From the NCBI GenBank assembly GCA_944393025.1, contig CALXYR010000001.1:1-55279 (forward strand): a stretch of DNA of 55,279 nt, written 5' to 3'. The translations under genes and the position numbers were made by a program. The DNA comes from an uncultured Clostridia bacterium (GTDB lineage Bacteria > Bacillota > Clostridia > TANB77 > CAG-508). Below are positions 39,097 to 48,551 of this stretch, in pieces. Each line of letters opens with the position of its first letter. Position 1 is the first letter of the stretch. The notes beneath the pieces were generated by a model. The model ran no database searches. It was given only the letters and a program-made list of their open reading frames with translations, and was not told the origin of the DNA.

Positions 39097-40402
39097 AATG
39101 CTTTTTAAAATAATCTCAATTCCACTAAATTACATAGATGTACTGGTATGTATGCTATTTTTTACTGCTGTTTTAAATATTAATATTAATCGTAAACAAA
39201 AAATACTATATGTATTATTATATGGTTCTATTGCTACTGCTATAACCTTTTTAATTCCAGCATCATATAAACTATTTTTTAATATTATTATTTGGCCCAT
39301 TATGATATTTTTTATATTAAAAACTACAGTATTGAAAAGTATTTTATCTGTAGTGTTAACATTAATTATTACATCTATTTTAGAATCTATATTTATAAAT
39401 ATGTTTCATATATTATTAAATATATCTTTTAATGATATTGCTCAAATACCTATATATAGATTAATTTCAGTTATTCCAATATATTTAATTATATATTTAT
39501 TATCAAAATTAATTAAATATTTTAAAATTAATATTAATATAATTGAAAATTTAACTTTAAAAAATAAAATTCTTCTAAGTGTAAGCATTTTACTTACTAT
39601 TATTGTTTTATGTGTTCAATTTACATTATTAATATTTTATAATTCTACAATGCCTACTATAGTTTCAATTATTAATATTCTAATTTTAATTATTTATTTT
39701 GCTATAAGCATTTGTAGTATTATTAATATTTCTAAATTAGAAATAACTAAAAGAGATTTAGAAAGTGCTAATCTTACAATTAATTCTTTAACAATTTTAC
39801 ATGATAATGTTAGAGCTTTTAAACATGATTTTGATAATATTGTTAATTGTATTGGTGGTTATGTTATAACAGAAGATATAGAAGGATTAAAAACCTATTA
39901 CAACCAATTATTAGAAGAATGTAATAAGACAAATAATTTATATGCTTTATCTCCTAAAGTTATTAACCATCCTTCTATATATCATATACTTGCTACTAAA
40001 TATTATGAAGCTGACCAAAAGAATGTACAAATAAACTTAAATGTATTTTTAGATTTAAATGAAATTGAAAAAAGAATGAAAATTTATGATTTTACTAGAA
40101 TTCTAGGTATACTTTTAGATAATGCAATTGATGCTGCAAAAGAATGTGATAAAAAAATTATAAATGTTACTTTTAGAAAAGATTTAAATAGAAATATGTT
40201 AGCAATTATTATTCAAAATACTTATAAAAATAAAGATGTAAATACAGAAGAAATATATCAAAAAGGGGTTAGTTCTAAAGAAAATCATAGTGGACTTGGT
40301 TTATGGAAAGTAAGACAAATATTAATGAGAAATAATAATCTTAATTTATTTACTACCAAAGATGCTGAATATTTCACACAACAATTTGAAATTTTTAAAT
40401 AA
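39050..40402 (+). CDS. agrC: AgrC-like GHKL sensor histidine kinase
   Basis: A protein of about 450 residues. Six to seven hydrophobic segments in the first about 215 residues form the sensor. Then comes the phosphoacceptor region VRAFKHDFDNIVN (around residue 255, the H-D pattern of HPK10 kinases), the N box LLDNAIDAAKEC and the G box GLGLWKVRQI. The start is the ATG at 39050 after GGAGG inside agrA, so translation is coupled. The ligand is probably the cyclic peptide from the agrD gene at 40499. Confidence 0.85.
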   Translation: MNILQTIWSALTQSNEMLFKIISIPLNYIDVLVCMLFFTAVLNININRKQKILYVLLYGSIATAITFLIPASYKLFFNIIIWPIMIFFILKTTVLKSILSVVLTLIITSILESIFINMFHILLNISFNDIAQIPIYRLISVIPIYLIIYLLSKLIKYFKININIIENLTLKNKILLSVSILLTIIVLCVQFTLLIFYNSTMPTIVSIINILILIIYFAISICSIINISKLEITKRDLESANLTINSLTILHDNVRAFKHDFDNIVNCIGGYVITEDIEGLKTYYNQLLEECNKTNNLYALSPKVINHPSIYHILATKYYEADQKNVQINLNVFLDLNEIEKRMKIYDFTRILGILLDNAIDAAKECDKKIINVTFRKDLNRNMLAIIIQNTYKNKDVNTEEIYQKGVSSKENHSGLGLWKVRQILMRNNNLNLFTTKDAEYFTQQFEIFK

Positions 40403-40409
40403 TTACTTT

Positions 40410-40446
40410 AACTAAAAATAGCCCCATAAAAGGGCTATTTTTAGTT
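40410..40446. terminator. Bidirectional terminator between agrC and agrD
   Basis: A perfect 15-bp stem, AACTAAAAATAGCCC / GGGCTATTTTTAGTT, has a 7-nt loop. It serves the converging agrAC and agrBD transcripts. Confidence 0.85.
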
Positions 40447-40498
40447 GTCGATTTTATTTAATTATATGAAGAATTGTTATTTGAAATCTAGTAGATTA

Positions 40499-40618
40499 TT
40501 AGTCTTTTTTTATTAATGATGCAGGCATTTTTGGTTGATGTAATATTCCAGCCACTAAACATGCTGTATTTGTAGATTTTGCATATTTTTCTGCCATTTT
40601 TGCTAAAGTTTTTAACAT
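40499..40618 (-). CDS. agrD: AgrD-like cyclic autoinducer peptide precursor
   Basis: A 39-residue ORF starts MLKTLAKMAEKYAKSTNTAC, an amphipathic leader. It has a single Cys at position 20 followed by LVAGILHQPKMP, and a charged end. That layout matches AgrD precursors, in which the cysteine forms a thiolactone and the conserved Pro region guides AgrB cleavage. GGGGAGG lies 9 bases before the ATG. It lies 72 bases downstream of agrB on the same strand. Confidence 0.85.
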   Translation of the reverse strand: MLKTLAKMAEKYAKSTNTACLVAGILHQPKMPASLIKKD

Positions 40619-40690
40619 ATATATTTTCCTCCCCATTTTTTTATTTTATATAATAAAACATTGCCGGCTAATGTTTATTAACTAATTTAT

Positions 40691-41317
40691 TTATATATTA
40701 TTTTGTAATTGCTTTTTGTATTCTTCATAACCATATTTATTATTTGTAAGTTTATATGCTATTTTGCTTATTGATATAGATTGTACTATTGTTCCAATTA
40801 TTAATATATTTGATAATATATTATTTTCCACTATTACTGAAATTGCTAGTGTTAAAATTAGCATAATATATGATAATATTTTTTTAGTTTTTCTTTCTTT
40901 TTTACTTATAATTGGTAGGTTCTCTGTATCTGCTGGTGCATACATGCTAACCATTAATAATCCAAATATTAAGCTTAATCCAATTAATATATATTTTTGT
41001 AAATTATCTAATACTAAAAATTTGCTAATTAATACAACACCATAATAAAAAACTGCACTTCCTAAAATACATCCTATGTGTGTATGTAAATGAAATCCTC
41101 CTGATACTGCTCTATATGGAATTATTGCAATATATGTAAATACCATATACCATCCAAAACCTAGTAAAAAACTTATTCCAAATAATATAAACATTTTAGG
41201 AATTTCACCAATAATTAATTGTAATCCATAAAATATTACTTCTTCTTTTTCTTTTGTAATATCTGGCATTTCTTTTTTCATTTTATTTAATATGAATTCA
41301 CAAATTTTTTCTATCAA
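40691..41317 (-). CDS. agrB: AgrB-like peptide-processing membrane protease
   Basis: AgrB cleaves and cyclises AgrD. This protein has about 208 residues and six hydrophobic segments. YRAVSGGFHLHTHIGC carries the catalytic pair, H76 and C83 by my numbering, seven residues apart as in Staphylococcus AgrB. The start is taken as TTG at 41317, 6 bases after GAGGTG; a GTG three codons earlier overlaps that site. It precedes agrD. Confidence 0.87.
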   Translation of the reverse strand: MIEKICEFILNKMKKEMPDITKEKEEVIFYGLQLIIGEIPKMFILFGISFLLGFGWYMVFTYIAIIPYRAVSGGFHLHTHIGCILGSAVFYYGVVLISKFLVLDNLQKYILIGLSLIFGLLMVSMYAPADTENLPIISKKERKTKKILSYIMLILTLAISVIVENNILSNILIIGTIVQSISISKIAYKLTNNKYGYEEYKKQLQNNI

Positions 41318-41470
41318 TTTGTTCACCTCACTTAAGCTGTTTTTATAATAATACTTTTTCCGACATTTTTTTCATTTTATATACAAATAGCATTATTTAA
41401 TTTATAAAAAAATGTTTTTTGAATTTTTATATGATATTTTTTTATTTTCGTAAAATTTACATAATTTAAA

Positions 41471-41495
41471 AAAGAAGCTATTATTTTAGCTTCTA
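41471..41495 (-). terminator. Terminator after the rluD-like gene
   Basis: On the minus strand, AGAAGCTA / TAGCTTCT with a 6-nt loop is followed by six T residues. It overlaps the stop codon. Confidence 0.8.
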
Positions 41496-42180
41496 CAAAT
41501 TTATATTTTCTAATATCTTCCATGTTCCATTAATTTCTGGAATGGACTTAAATATCATTTCTTCTCTTGTTATTGGATGAAGAATTTTTAAACTATATGC
41601 CCAAAGTGCAATTTGTTTTCCATGACCTCTTCCTCCATACTTTTGATCTCCATATATACTATGGTTTCTGCTTGATAATTGAACTCTAATTTGATGATGT
41701 CTTCCTGTGTGTAAATTTATTTTTAATACAGATAAATTTATTTCTTCATTGTATTTTAGAACCTCATAATCAAGCAAAGCAAGTTTACTATTTTTAGTTT
41801 CTTTTTTTACTACTTTACTAATATTATTTTTTTCATTTTTTAATAAATAATCTTCTAAACTTCCGCTTCTTCTCTTCCATTTTTCCATTTACTACAACCA
41901 AATATGTTTTTTCAAATACTTTTTCTCTTACTTGCTCACTTAGCCTACTTGCTGCCTTGGAAGTTTTTGCAAATACCATCACTCCACCAACTGGTCTATC
42001 TAATCTATGTACTAATCCTAAATATACATTTCCTGGTTTTTTATATTTTTCTTTTAAATATTCTTTTATGATAGTAAGCATATCTACATCACCTGTCTTA
42101 TCTGCTTGTGATGGAATGTTTACTGGTTTTTCTACTACTATTATGTGATTATCTTCATATATTACTTTTAAATTCTGCAT
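41493..42180 (-). CDS. RluA/RluD-family pseudouridine synthase, split by a +1 frameshift at CGG
   Basis: An rRNA pseudouridine synthase of the short type without an S4 domain. The first frame has IYEDNHIIVVEKPVNIPSQ and the catalytic LVHRLDRPVGGVMVFAKT, and reads to VVNGKMEEKK. An in-frame CGG at 41865-41863 then leads to a TGA ten codons later. The +1 frame gives GSLEDYLLKNEK, the normal RluD continuation, and goes on to GRHHQIRVQL and YGDQKYGG. One skipped base gives 228 residues. The exact rRNA position modified is unknown. GGAAAAATAA precedes the ATG. Confidence 0.88.
41863..41865 (-). other. CGG frameshift site in the rluD-like gene
   Basis: Zero-frame codons are AAG AAG CGG AAG TTT. 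Skipping the C gives AAG GGA AGT TTA GAA GAT, the conserved G(S/T)LEDYL of the family. The unshifted frame meets TGA ten codons later. Confidence 0.8.
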
Positions 42181-42226
42181 TTATTTTTCCTCTTTATTCT
42201 TGTACTTTTAATTTATAATTTTAAAA

Positions 42227-43084
42227 TTAATTTTCCCATCTTCCATAAATTCCACATGGTAAAATTAATTTAGAATTAGTCATTGGTAAACCTAATTCTC
42301 CATGTGATATTTTACCTTTTTTCTTTATATTAAGTCTTAATATATTTTCTAATACCATACTAGATATACCTGTTGTATATGAATTTATTAAAAAGAATAG
42401 TGGTTCATCTGTTAAGACTTTAGAACATAACTCTACTAATTCTTCTATATTTTCTTCAAATTTCCATATTTCACCATTTGTACCTCTTCCATAAGATGGT
42501 GGATCCATTATAATTGCATCATATTTATTTTCTCTTCTTATTTCTCTATTTACAAATTTAACAACATCATCTACTATAAATCTAACTGGTCTGTTTGAAA
42601 GTCCTGAGGATGCAATATTCTCTTTTGCCCAAGTAGTCATTCCTTTTGAACTATCTACATGACAAACTGAAGCCCCTGCATAACTACATGCTACAGTTGC
42701 ACCACCTGTATATGCAAATAAATTTAATACTTTAATATCTCTTTTTGCATTTTTTATTTTTGATATCATCCAATCCCAGTTTACTGCCTGTTCAGGAAAT
42801 AAACCTGTGTGTTTAAATCCCATAGGTTTTATATTAAAAGTTAAGTCTTTATATTTAATTTTCCAATTTTCTGGTACTTTTTTATTATATTGCCAACTAC
42901 CTCCACCTGTTGAACTTCTATTGTATTTTGCATTTGCATCCTTCCATTTATTTGGAAAAGATTTATTTTTCCAAATAATTTGTGGGTCTGGCCTTATTAA
43001 ATAAACATTTCCCCATCTTTCTAGTTTTTCTCCATTTGCCATATCTAATATTTCATAATCTTTCCAATTATTTGCTACATCCAT
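42227..43084 (-). CDS. SAM-dependent rRNA methyltransferase (RlmI/RlmK-like)
   Basis: The 285-residue class I methyltransferase has motif I VLNLFAYTGGATVACSYAGA, VCHVDSSKGM (motif II acidic residue) and the DPPSYGRG motif IV. GFKHTGLFPEQAVNWDWM is characteristic of the RlmI-like large-subunit rRNA methyltransferases. There is no PUA domain, so the exact position and base modified are uncertain. CAAGGAAAATAATA precedes the ATG. It is adjacent to the rluD-like gene, hence both act on RNA. Confidence 0.82.
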   Translation of the reverse strand: MDVANNWKDYEILDMANGEKLERWGNVYLIRPDPQIIWKNKSFPNKWKDANAKYNRSSTGGGSWQYNKKVPENWKIKYKDLTFNIKPMGFKHTGLFPEQAVNWDWMISKIKNAKRDIKVLNLFAYTGGATVACSYAGASVCHVDSSKGMTTWAKENIASSGLSNRPVRFIVDDVVKFVNREIRRENKYDAIIMDPPSYGRGTNGEIWKFEENIEELVELCSKVLTDEPLFFLINSYTTGISSMVLENILRLNIKKKGKISHGELGLPMTNSKLILPCGIYGRWEN

Positions 43085-43199
43085 TATTATTTTCCTTGTA
43101 TAATATATTTAGGTTTTTAAATAGGTTTTACCTATAAACCTTTATATGATTAATTTAAATTTTTTTATAATTTTATACTATTACTATATTCTTCTAATT

Positions 43200-43409
43200 T
43201 TAAATTTTAGTAAGTACATTTACAAAACTACATATTAACATTATATCACATACTATAAATCCTATAGTTAAAGATATAATTGTACTCATTATTCTGTGTT
43301 CTAAAATTTTATTTAAAACCTTTTCTATTTTACGACTTTTTTTCATTTTTTTCTTTTTAAAAGCTTGTCCTTTGTTTAATTCTAAAATAATATCTTTTGC
43401 ATATTCCAT
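43200..43409 (-). CDS. Small single-helix membrane protein
   Basis: A 69-residue protein with a strongly basic middle (KKKKMKKSRKIEK), then one hydrophobic helix (IISLTIGFIVCDIMLICSFV). No family is recognised. GGGGG lies 8 bases before the ATG, supporting translation. Confidence 0.6.
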   Translation of the reverse strand: MEYAKDIILELNKGQAFKKKKMKKSRKIEKVLNKILEHRIMSTIISLTIGFIVCDIMLICSFVNVLTKI

Positions 43410-43493
43410 AAAAAAATCCCCCTAAATATTTTTTTATATTATATATTTATTCATTTTCTATGAATTTTATGCAAAGATTCGTAATCTAAAAAA

Positions 43494-45329
43494 TTACATA
43501 TTATTAAGTTCATTTTTTATTTTTCTAGCTAATTCTTCATTTATGCCTTTTATTTTCATAATTTCTTCTATATTTGCCTCTGAAATTTTCTTTGTGCTAC
43601 CAAATTTTTTTAATAAAGCGTTTTTCTTTACTTCTCCAATTCCTTTAATATTATCTAATGCAGATTTTTTTAGTTCTTGTTCTCTTAATTTTTTATGATA
43701 TCCAATTGCCGTATCATGTACCGAATCTTGAAAAGTTGTTATTAAATTAAATAACTCTTGTGAAATTTTTAGTTCTTCTCTATTTTTATTCATTAATGCT
43801 CTAGTTGAATGTTTATCATCCTTTACCATTCCAAATATTGGTATATCTAAAATTTCAGTATTAAATCTTGCATCTTTTTCTTTATATTGTACTTTTAATT
43901 CACCTATTGCTTCTAACCCTGCTCTTATTTGAGTAATTCCCCCATCTACTAATATAATATCTGGAAAATTACCAAATCCACCACCTGGATTTTCTATTGA
44001 ATGTATTAATCTTCTTTTTATTACTTCTTTCATACATCCTGGATCATCTTGTCCAAATACAGTTTTTATTTTAAATTTCCTTGATAAATTCTTTTTTATT
44101 ATTCCATCTTGCATTACACACATACCTGCTACTATATTTGTTCCAGATAAATTAGATATATCGTAACACTCTATTTTTCTTGGTATTTTTTCTAAATTTA
44201 ATATTTGTTTTAATTCTATTAAAACATTATTTTTATCTTTTTCCTTATTTTCCAAAGTAACTAAAGCATTATTTTCTGCCATTTCTACTAATTTTAGTTT
44301 TTCACCTTTTTGTGGTGTTTTTATTTCTACTTTTCTTCCAGCTTCTTTTGTAAGCCAAGTTTGTAATAATTCTTTTTCTTCTAATTCTTGTTTTATCATT
44401 ATTTTATTTGGAAGTATTGGTCTGTCTAAATAATATTGTTTTATAAAACCTGAAATAATCTCTTGTGGCTCTTCATCTACTAATTCATTTAAGAAAAAAT
44501 GTTCTCTACCTACCATTTTACTTTTTCTTATAAAAAATATTTCTATACACACTTTTGTTTTATTTTTTGCTAAACCTATAACATCTATATCATTTTCTGA
44601 AATATTAGATACTTTTTGTCTTTCTGAAATTCTTTCTATTGCAAGTTTTTTATCTCTTAAATATGCAGCTTTTTCATATTGCATATTTTGTGATGATTTT
44701 ATCATTTCTTCTTCTAACTCTTTTATTAAACTATCTGTTCTGCCTTCTAAAACTGATATTATTTCATTAATCTGTTTCATATATTCTTCTTTTGAAATAT
44801 ATCCCATACATGGTGCCATACATTTTTTTATATGATAATTTAAACATGGTCTATCTTTATACTTAAAACTTTTGCATTGTCTTATTTTAAATTTTGATTT
44901 AATAAAATCTACCATTTCTTTTGCAGCTCCTGCATTAGCATATGGTCCAAAATACTTTGCTCCATCATTTAATTTTCTTCTTGTTATATATACATCTGGA
45001 TAATCTGATTTAATATTTACTTTTATATATGGATATGTTTTATCATCTTTTAAAAGTACATTAAATTTTGGCATATTTTTTTTAATTAAATTACATTCTA
45101 AAATTAATGCTTCTGCTTCATTATCTGTTACTATATATTCAAAGTGATCTATTAATGAAACCATATTTTCTATTCTTTTTGTTTTATTATTTTTTCTAAA
45201 ATATTGCCTTACTCTATTTTTTAATGAAATAGCTTTACCAACATATATAATTTTGTCGTTTTTGTCATGCATTATATATACTCCTGGTTTTGCTGGTAAT
45301 TTTTTTAATTCTTCTTCTATATTAAACAT
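43494..45329 (-). CDS. uvrC: Excinuclease ABC subunit C
   Basis: UvrC makes both incisions in nucleotide excision repair. At 611 residues it is full length. The GIY-YIG domain is clear (KPGVYIMHDKNDKIIYVGKA), then a Cys-rich RPCLNYHIKKCMAPC, a UVR segment, an RNase H-like nuclease region (FPDIILVDGGITQI) and a final helix-hairpin-helix (IKGIGEVKKNALLKKFGS). GGAAGAATAAA precedes the ATG. Confidence 0.96.
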   Translation of the reverse strand: MFNIEEELKKLPAKPGVYIMHDKNDKIIYVGKAISLKNRVRQYFRKNNKTKRIENMVSLIDHFEYIVTDNEAEALILECNLIKKNMPKFNVLLKDDKTYPYIKVNIKSDYPDVYITRRKLNDGAKYFGPYANAGAAKEMVDFIKSKFKIRQCKSFKYKDRPCLNYHIKKCMAPCMGYISKEEYMKQINEIISVLEGRTDSLIKELEEEMIKSSQNMQYEKAAYLRDKKLAIERISERQKVSNISENDIDVIGLAKNKTKVCIEIFFIRKSKMVGREHFFLNELVDEEPQEIISGFIKQYYLDRPILPNKIMIKQELEEKELLQTWLTKEAGRKVEIKTPQKGEKLKLVEMAENNALVTLENKEKDKNNVLIELKQILNLEKIPRKIECYDISNLSGTNIVAGMCVMQDGIIKKNLSRKFKIKTVFGQDDPGCMKEVIKRRLIHSIENPGGGFGNFPDIILVDGGITQIRAGLEAIGELKVQYKEKDARFNTEILDIPIFGMVKDDKHSTRALMNKNREELKISQELFNLITTFQDSVHDTAIGYHKKLREQELKKSALDNIKGIGEVKKNALLKKFGSTKKISEANIEEIMKIKGINEELARKIKNELNNM

Positions 45330-45444
45330 TTTATTCTTCCTTTAAATTTATTAACATAAATATTATATCATATTTTTTTATATTCACAAAATAGTTTTGG
45401 AAAAACTTTATAAATTAAGATATCTGTAACTTTTTTCAGTAATT

Positions 45445-46104
45445 TCATACATTCTTATATTCTTCAACTAACTTTTCAATTTGTTTTCTTTTATTATATT
45501 TCCTAATTTCACAAATTTCTAAATACCATAAATATGCAATAATTATTAATACTGCTATATTTTGTAAATATAATATGGCAATACTTGAAACTGCTGTTAA
45601 AATAATTAATATAGTTTTTGAAATTATATATGTAATTTTATTCGCCTTTTTGTTTCCTAAAATTATTTTTAAAATTTCTTTTAAAAATCTTCCTCCATCC
45701 ATAGGATAAATTGGAATTAAATTAAACATTGCTATTAAAACATTAGAATATATTATAATTTGATATATGTACATATTTGCAAATCTTATATTATTTTTTG
45801 CTATTATTATCATAATAGCTGATATTAATAAATTGGTCATTGGCCCAGCAATAGCAATAATAGCTTTTTTTATATTTAATGATTTTATATTTTCATTATC
45901 ATCTTTTATTTTAAAACTTATTCTAAGTCCTACTGGTGTAAAGTTTATTTCTTTAGGTTTAAATTTTAATATTAAACCTGCTATAAGATGACCTATTTCA
46001 TGTAATATTGCAAAAATCATTAATATTATATATATTTCAATTTGTGAAGTTAGTAAAAACAAAAATAAAAATAAAAAAATCTTCAAATCAATTTTTATAC
46101 TCAT
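45445..46104 (-). CDS. spoIVFB: SpoIVFB-like intramembrane metalloprotease
   Basis: A site-2-protease family M50 enzyme of about 219 residues. The zinc motif HEIGH is in FAILHEIGHLIAGLI, and the third ligand aspartate is in PMDGGRFL, both inside hydrophobic segments. In Bacillus SpoIVFB cleaves pro-sigma-K in the mother cell. The start is the ATG at 46104 after GGAGGATGT. It lies immediately after a spoIVFA-like gene, supporting the assignment. The substrate here is inferred. Confidence 0.85.
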   Translation of the reverse strand: MSIKIDLKIFLFLFLFLLTSQIEIYIILMIFAILHEIGHLIAGLILKFKPKEINFTPVGLRISFKIKDDNENIKSLNIKKAIIAIAGPMTNLLISAIMIIIAKNNIRFANMYIYQIIIYSNVLIAMFNLIPIYPMDGGRFLKEILKIILGNKKANKITYIISKTILIILTAVSSIAILYLQNIAVLIIIAYLWYLEICEIRKYNKRKQIEKLVEEYKNV

Positions 46105-46132
46105 ACATCCTCCATTAATTTTATAATCAATA

Positions 46133-47098
46133 CTAATCAAATTTTAGTATATCTTCTGGATTTATAGTTCTATTATCTCTTCTTATTTCAAAATGAAGAT
46201 GTGGTCCTGTTGAATTTCCTGTTGATCCAACTTCTGCAATTTTATCTCCTTGTTTTACTTTATCTCCTTCTTTTACTAGTAATTTACTGCAATGAGCATA
46301 TCTTGTTAAAATATCTCCATTTGTTATATCTAAATGTTTTCCATATTCTCCTTCTTCTGATGATACTGTTACTGTTCCTGAAATTGAAGCATAAATTGGT
46401 GTTCCTGATAGTGCTCCTATATCTATTCCTTTATGGTTTGCCGATACTACTTCTGTTTCTTCTCTTTGACCATATCTTGATGTAACAGTTCCTGTTACCG
46501 GTAATATAAATTTGTAATTTTCTTTTATGTATTCAATATCTAATTCATTTTGCGATTTTTTTTCTGTTTTATTTTCTGTTTCATCTTTTTCTTCATTTTT
46601 ATCTTCAGTTATTTTTTCTTTTGAGGATTCTTCTACAGCTTCATTTGTTATTGGTCCACCTATTCCTCCTACTATATTTGAAATTTGTTCATTTTCTATA
46701 GTTTCATTTATTTCATTATTTATAGAATTATTTTCTATTTCATTACTAATTTCATTATTAAATGTTGTTTCCCATAATTTATGTTTATTGTTCTCTATAA
46801 ACATAGTAATTTGACTTTGAATATTCCCAAAATTAATATCATAACTTAAAAATTCTTTTGTTTTATTTAAAACTTCTTCTGAAAATATGTAATTTCCATT
46901 TTTGACTAAGTAAAAAATTATATAAATTGTTGCACAAATAGCTATTTGAAATAATGTTTTTTTAAATAAAGATATTTTATTTGGTTCAGCTCTATTTACA
47001 CTGTTTCCTGAAACTCTTACACCTTTTGCAATTCTTCTCCTATTATATATCTGTTCTGCTCTTCTAATTCTCTCTTCTTGACTAATGGTTTTTTCCAA
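46133..47098 (-). CDS. spoIVFA: SpoIVFA-like M23 (LytM) protein
   Basis: A 321-residue protein. A cytosolic start is followed by one membrane helix (TLFQIAICATIYIIFYLV), a Glu/Asn/Lys-rich linker and a LytM domain with HKGIDIG and HLHFE, both zinc motifs intact. In Bacillus SpoIVFA inhibits SpoIVFB and is cleared by LytM-domain-dependent signalling. The pairing with the spoIVFB-like gene supports this role. The TTG start follows AGAGGTG. The alternative is a peptidoglycan hydrolase. Confidence 0.8.
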   Translation of the reverse strand: MEKTISQEERIRRAEQIYNRRRIAKGVRVSGNSVNRAEPNKISLFKKTLFQIAICATIYIIFYLVKNGNYIFSEEVLNKTKEFLSYDINFGNIQSQITMFIENNKHKLWETTFNNEISNEIENNSINNEINETIENEQISNIVGGIGGPITNEAVEESSKEKITEDKNEEKDETENKTEKKSQNELDIEYIKENYKFILPVTGTVTSRYGQREETEVVSANHKGIDIGALSGTPIYASISGTVTVSSEEGEYGKHLDITNGDILTRYAHCSKLLVKEGDKVKQGDKIAEVGSTGNSTGPHLHFEIRRDNRTINPEDILKFD

Positions 47099-47174
47099 AA
47101 TAAAAACACCTCTTCCTTTGTAGTTTTTACATATATATGTAAATGAGATGTTTTTTATTCATATTAAATTAAAG

Positions 47175-47308
47175 GAACAAAGCGACCCTTGGTCGCCCTT
47201 TGTTCGTGCCGATTTGAGTTTCCGACTAAAAGGAGGAAATCTCAAAGGCAATGGCGATTATAGCATTTTTATCTAATAGGAAATGAGAAATTTCCTATTA
47301 GATAAAAA
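47175..47308. other. Structured intergenic region, candidate RNA
   Basis: Three folds in a GC-richer patch. One is a 13-bp stem with a 2-nt bulge (GAACAAAGCGACC, 47175-47205). The second is a TTTGAG...CTCAAA stem around 47213-47246. The third is a perfect 18-bp stem at 47266-47283 / 47291-47308 with a 7-nt loop. The last contains the stop codon of the small gene at 47298. It lies upstream of spoIVFA on the minus strand. No known RNA family is recognised. Confidence 0.45.
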
Positions 47309-47624
47309 TAATTGCTAATATAGTAGTAAATAATAAAAAGAAATTTAACTTTATAGAGTTTTTATATTTTCTTTCTAATTTTTTCATATTACTTGTAAAT
47401 TTAGGAGATTTTTTTTCTAAATTATCTATATATGATTTAATTATCATTTCTGCATCTTTTACTATATATCCTGTTTTATCTTCTTTTTGATTTTGATTAC
47501 TACTTTTCTTATTTATTGTTTCATATTTATGTATTCTTTTATTTTCTTTTAAAATTATAATAGCTTCCTCTACTAAATTAGATGGTAAATCTTTAAGTAT
47601 TATCATGTTTTTCATGTTTTCCAT
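47298..47624 (-). CDS. Small C-tail-anchored protein, unknown
   Basis: A 108-residue protein. A polar N-terminal region with a Lys-rich middle is followed by one hydrophobic helix at the very C-terminus (LNFFLLFTTILAIIFI), so it may be a tail-anchored membrane protein. No family is recognised. GGAGG precedes the ATG. Its stop is inside an 18-bp hairpin. Confidence 0.7.
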   Translation of the reverse strand: MENMKNMIILKDLPSNLVEEAIIILKENKRIHKYETINKKSSNQNQKEDKTGYIVKDAEMIIKSYIDNLEKKSPKFTSNMKKLERKYKNSIKLNFFLLFTTILAIIFI

Positions 47625-47683
47625 GTTTTTCCTCCTTTTATAAGGTATTTTATTACTTAAAGTTTTACCATATATTTGTTATC

Positions 47684-48211
47684 TTATACATATATTTTTA
47701 TTCTTTTTAATACATTTTCTATTCCACAAGTAACAATACTTGCCATTGTATTAATGGTATTGATGCTTACTTTATTTAATTCATTAATATTACTAATTTT
47801 AAGATTAGTACTTTTACCAACTATACATTTTATATTTATATTTGAATAAAAACATATACTTTTTTCAAGTGCTTTTCCTAATTTTATATAACCTTTACTT
47901 ACTGAAATATCTCCTACATTTTTTCCTAGAGCTGCATCTATAGTTATTATATATGGATTCTCATAATCGTTATATAAAGAAGTTACTATTTCTCTGGCAT
48001 TGATAAAGTTAACTGTTTCTTGTAATGTTCCAAATATTTTTATATATTCATTTTCTATTTTCTTTATATTAGTTCCTATTATTGGTCCTATTGAATCTCC
48101 TATTATATTTCTTGTTCCTACACATAGAATTATTATATTAGAATAATTATAATTTAAATCATTTATATTTTCTGATAATTTATTAACAAATTTCAAATAT
48201 TTATTATACAA
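47684..48211 (-). CDS. yyaC: YyaC-like spore protein (DUF1256)
   Basis: A 175-residue protein with IIILCVGTRNIIGDSIGPIIGT, then IFGTLQETVNFINA and TIDAALGKNVGDISVSKGYIKLGKAL. These match the DUF1256/YyaC family, related to the spore germination protease GPR fold. The function is not established. The TTG start lies after AAAGGTG. Its context between spoIVFA/B and other genes fits a sporulation role. Confidence 0.85.
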   Translation of the reverse strand: MYNKYLKFVNKLSENINDLNYNYSNIIILCVGTRNIIGDSIGPIIGTNIKKIENEYIKIFGTLQETVNFINAREIVTSLYNDYENPYIITIDAALGKNVGDISVSKGYIKLGKALEKSICFYSNINIKCIVGKSTNLKISNINELNKVSINTINTMASIVTCGIENVLKRIKIYV

Positions 48212-48248
48212 TTTTTAATCACCTTTTATAAATTTATATTATTGCATT

Positions 48249-48494
48249 TTATTCTTTATCTCTTGCTATTATGATATTTATATTTCTATCTCTACTATAT
48301 TTTTTTACAATATCTTCTGAAAATCCAGCTATTTCATTAGTAAGAATAATTGTGTCATATCTTTTATTTATTAATTCCTTTATTTTGTTATCTGTCAGTT
48401 CAGGATTTTCTATTTTAAATACATCAAATCCCAATTTTTCTGGAACTTTAAAACTTATATCATCTTTTTCATATTTCATCCAAGATATTTTCAT
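48249..48494 (-). CDS. Small protein resembling V-ATPase subunit F
   Basis: An 81-residue Rossmann-like protein. Its text has GFDVFKIENPELTDNKIKE and IILTNEIAGFSEDIVKKYS, then NIIIARD. That is reminiscent of the ATP synthase subunit F fold, but no V-ATPase genes are near. The function is unknown. ATGGTGATG lies before the ATG. It is co-directional with yyaC after about 37 bases. Confidence 0.6.
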   Translation of the reverse strand: MKISWMKYEKDDISFKVPEKLGFDVFKIENPELTDNKIKELINKRYDTIILTNEIAGFSEDIVKKYSRDRNINIIIARDKE

Positions 48495-48551
48495 TTACAT
48501 CACCATTAATATTTTTTGATTTTTTTTGTATTTTATTCATAAAACAAATAT

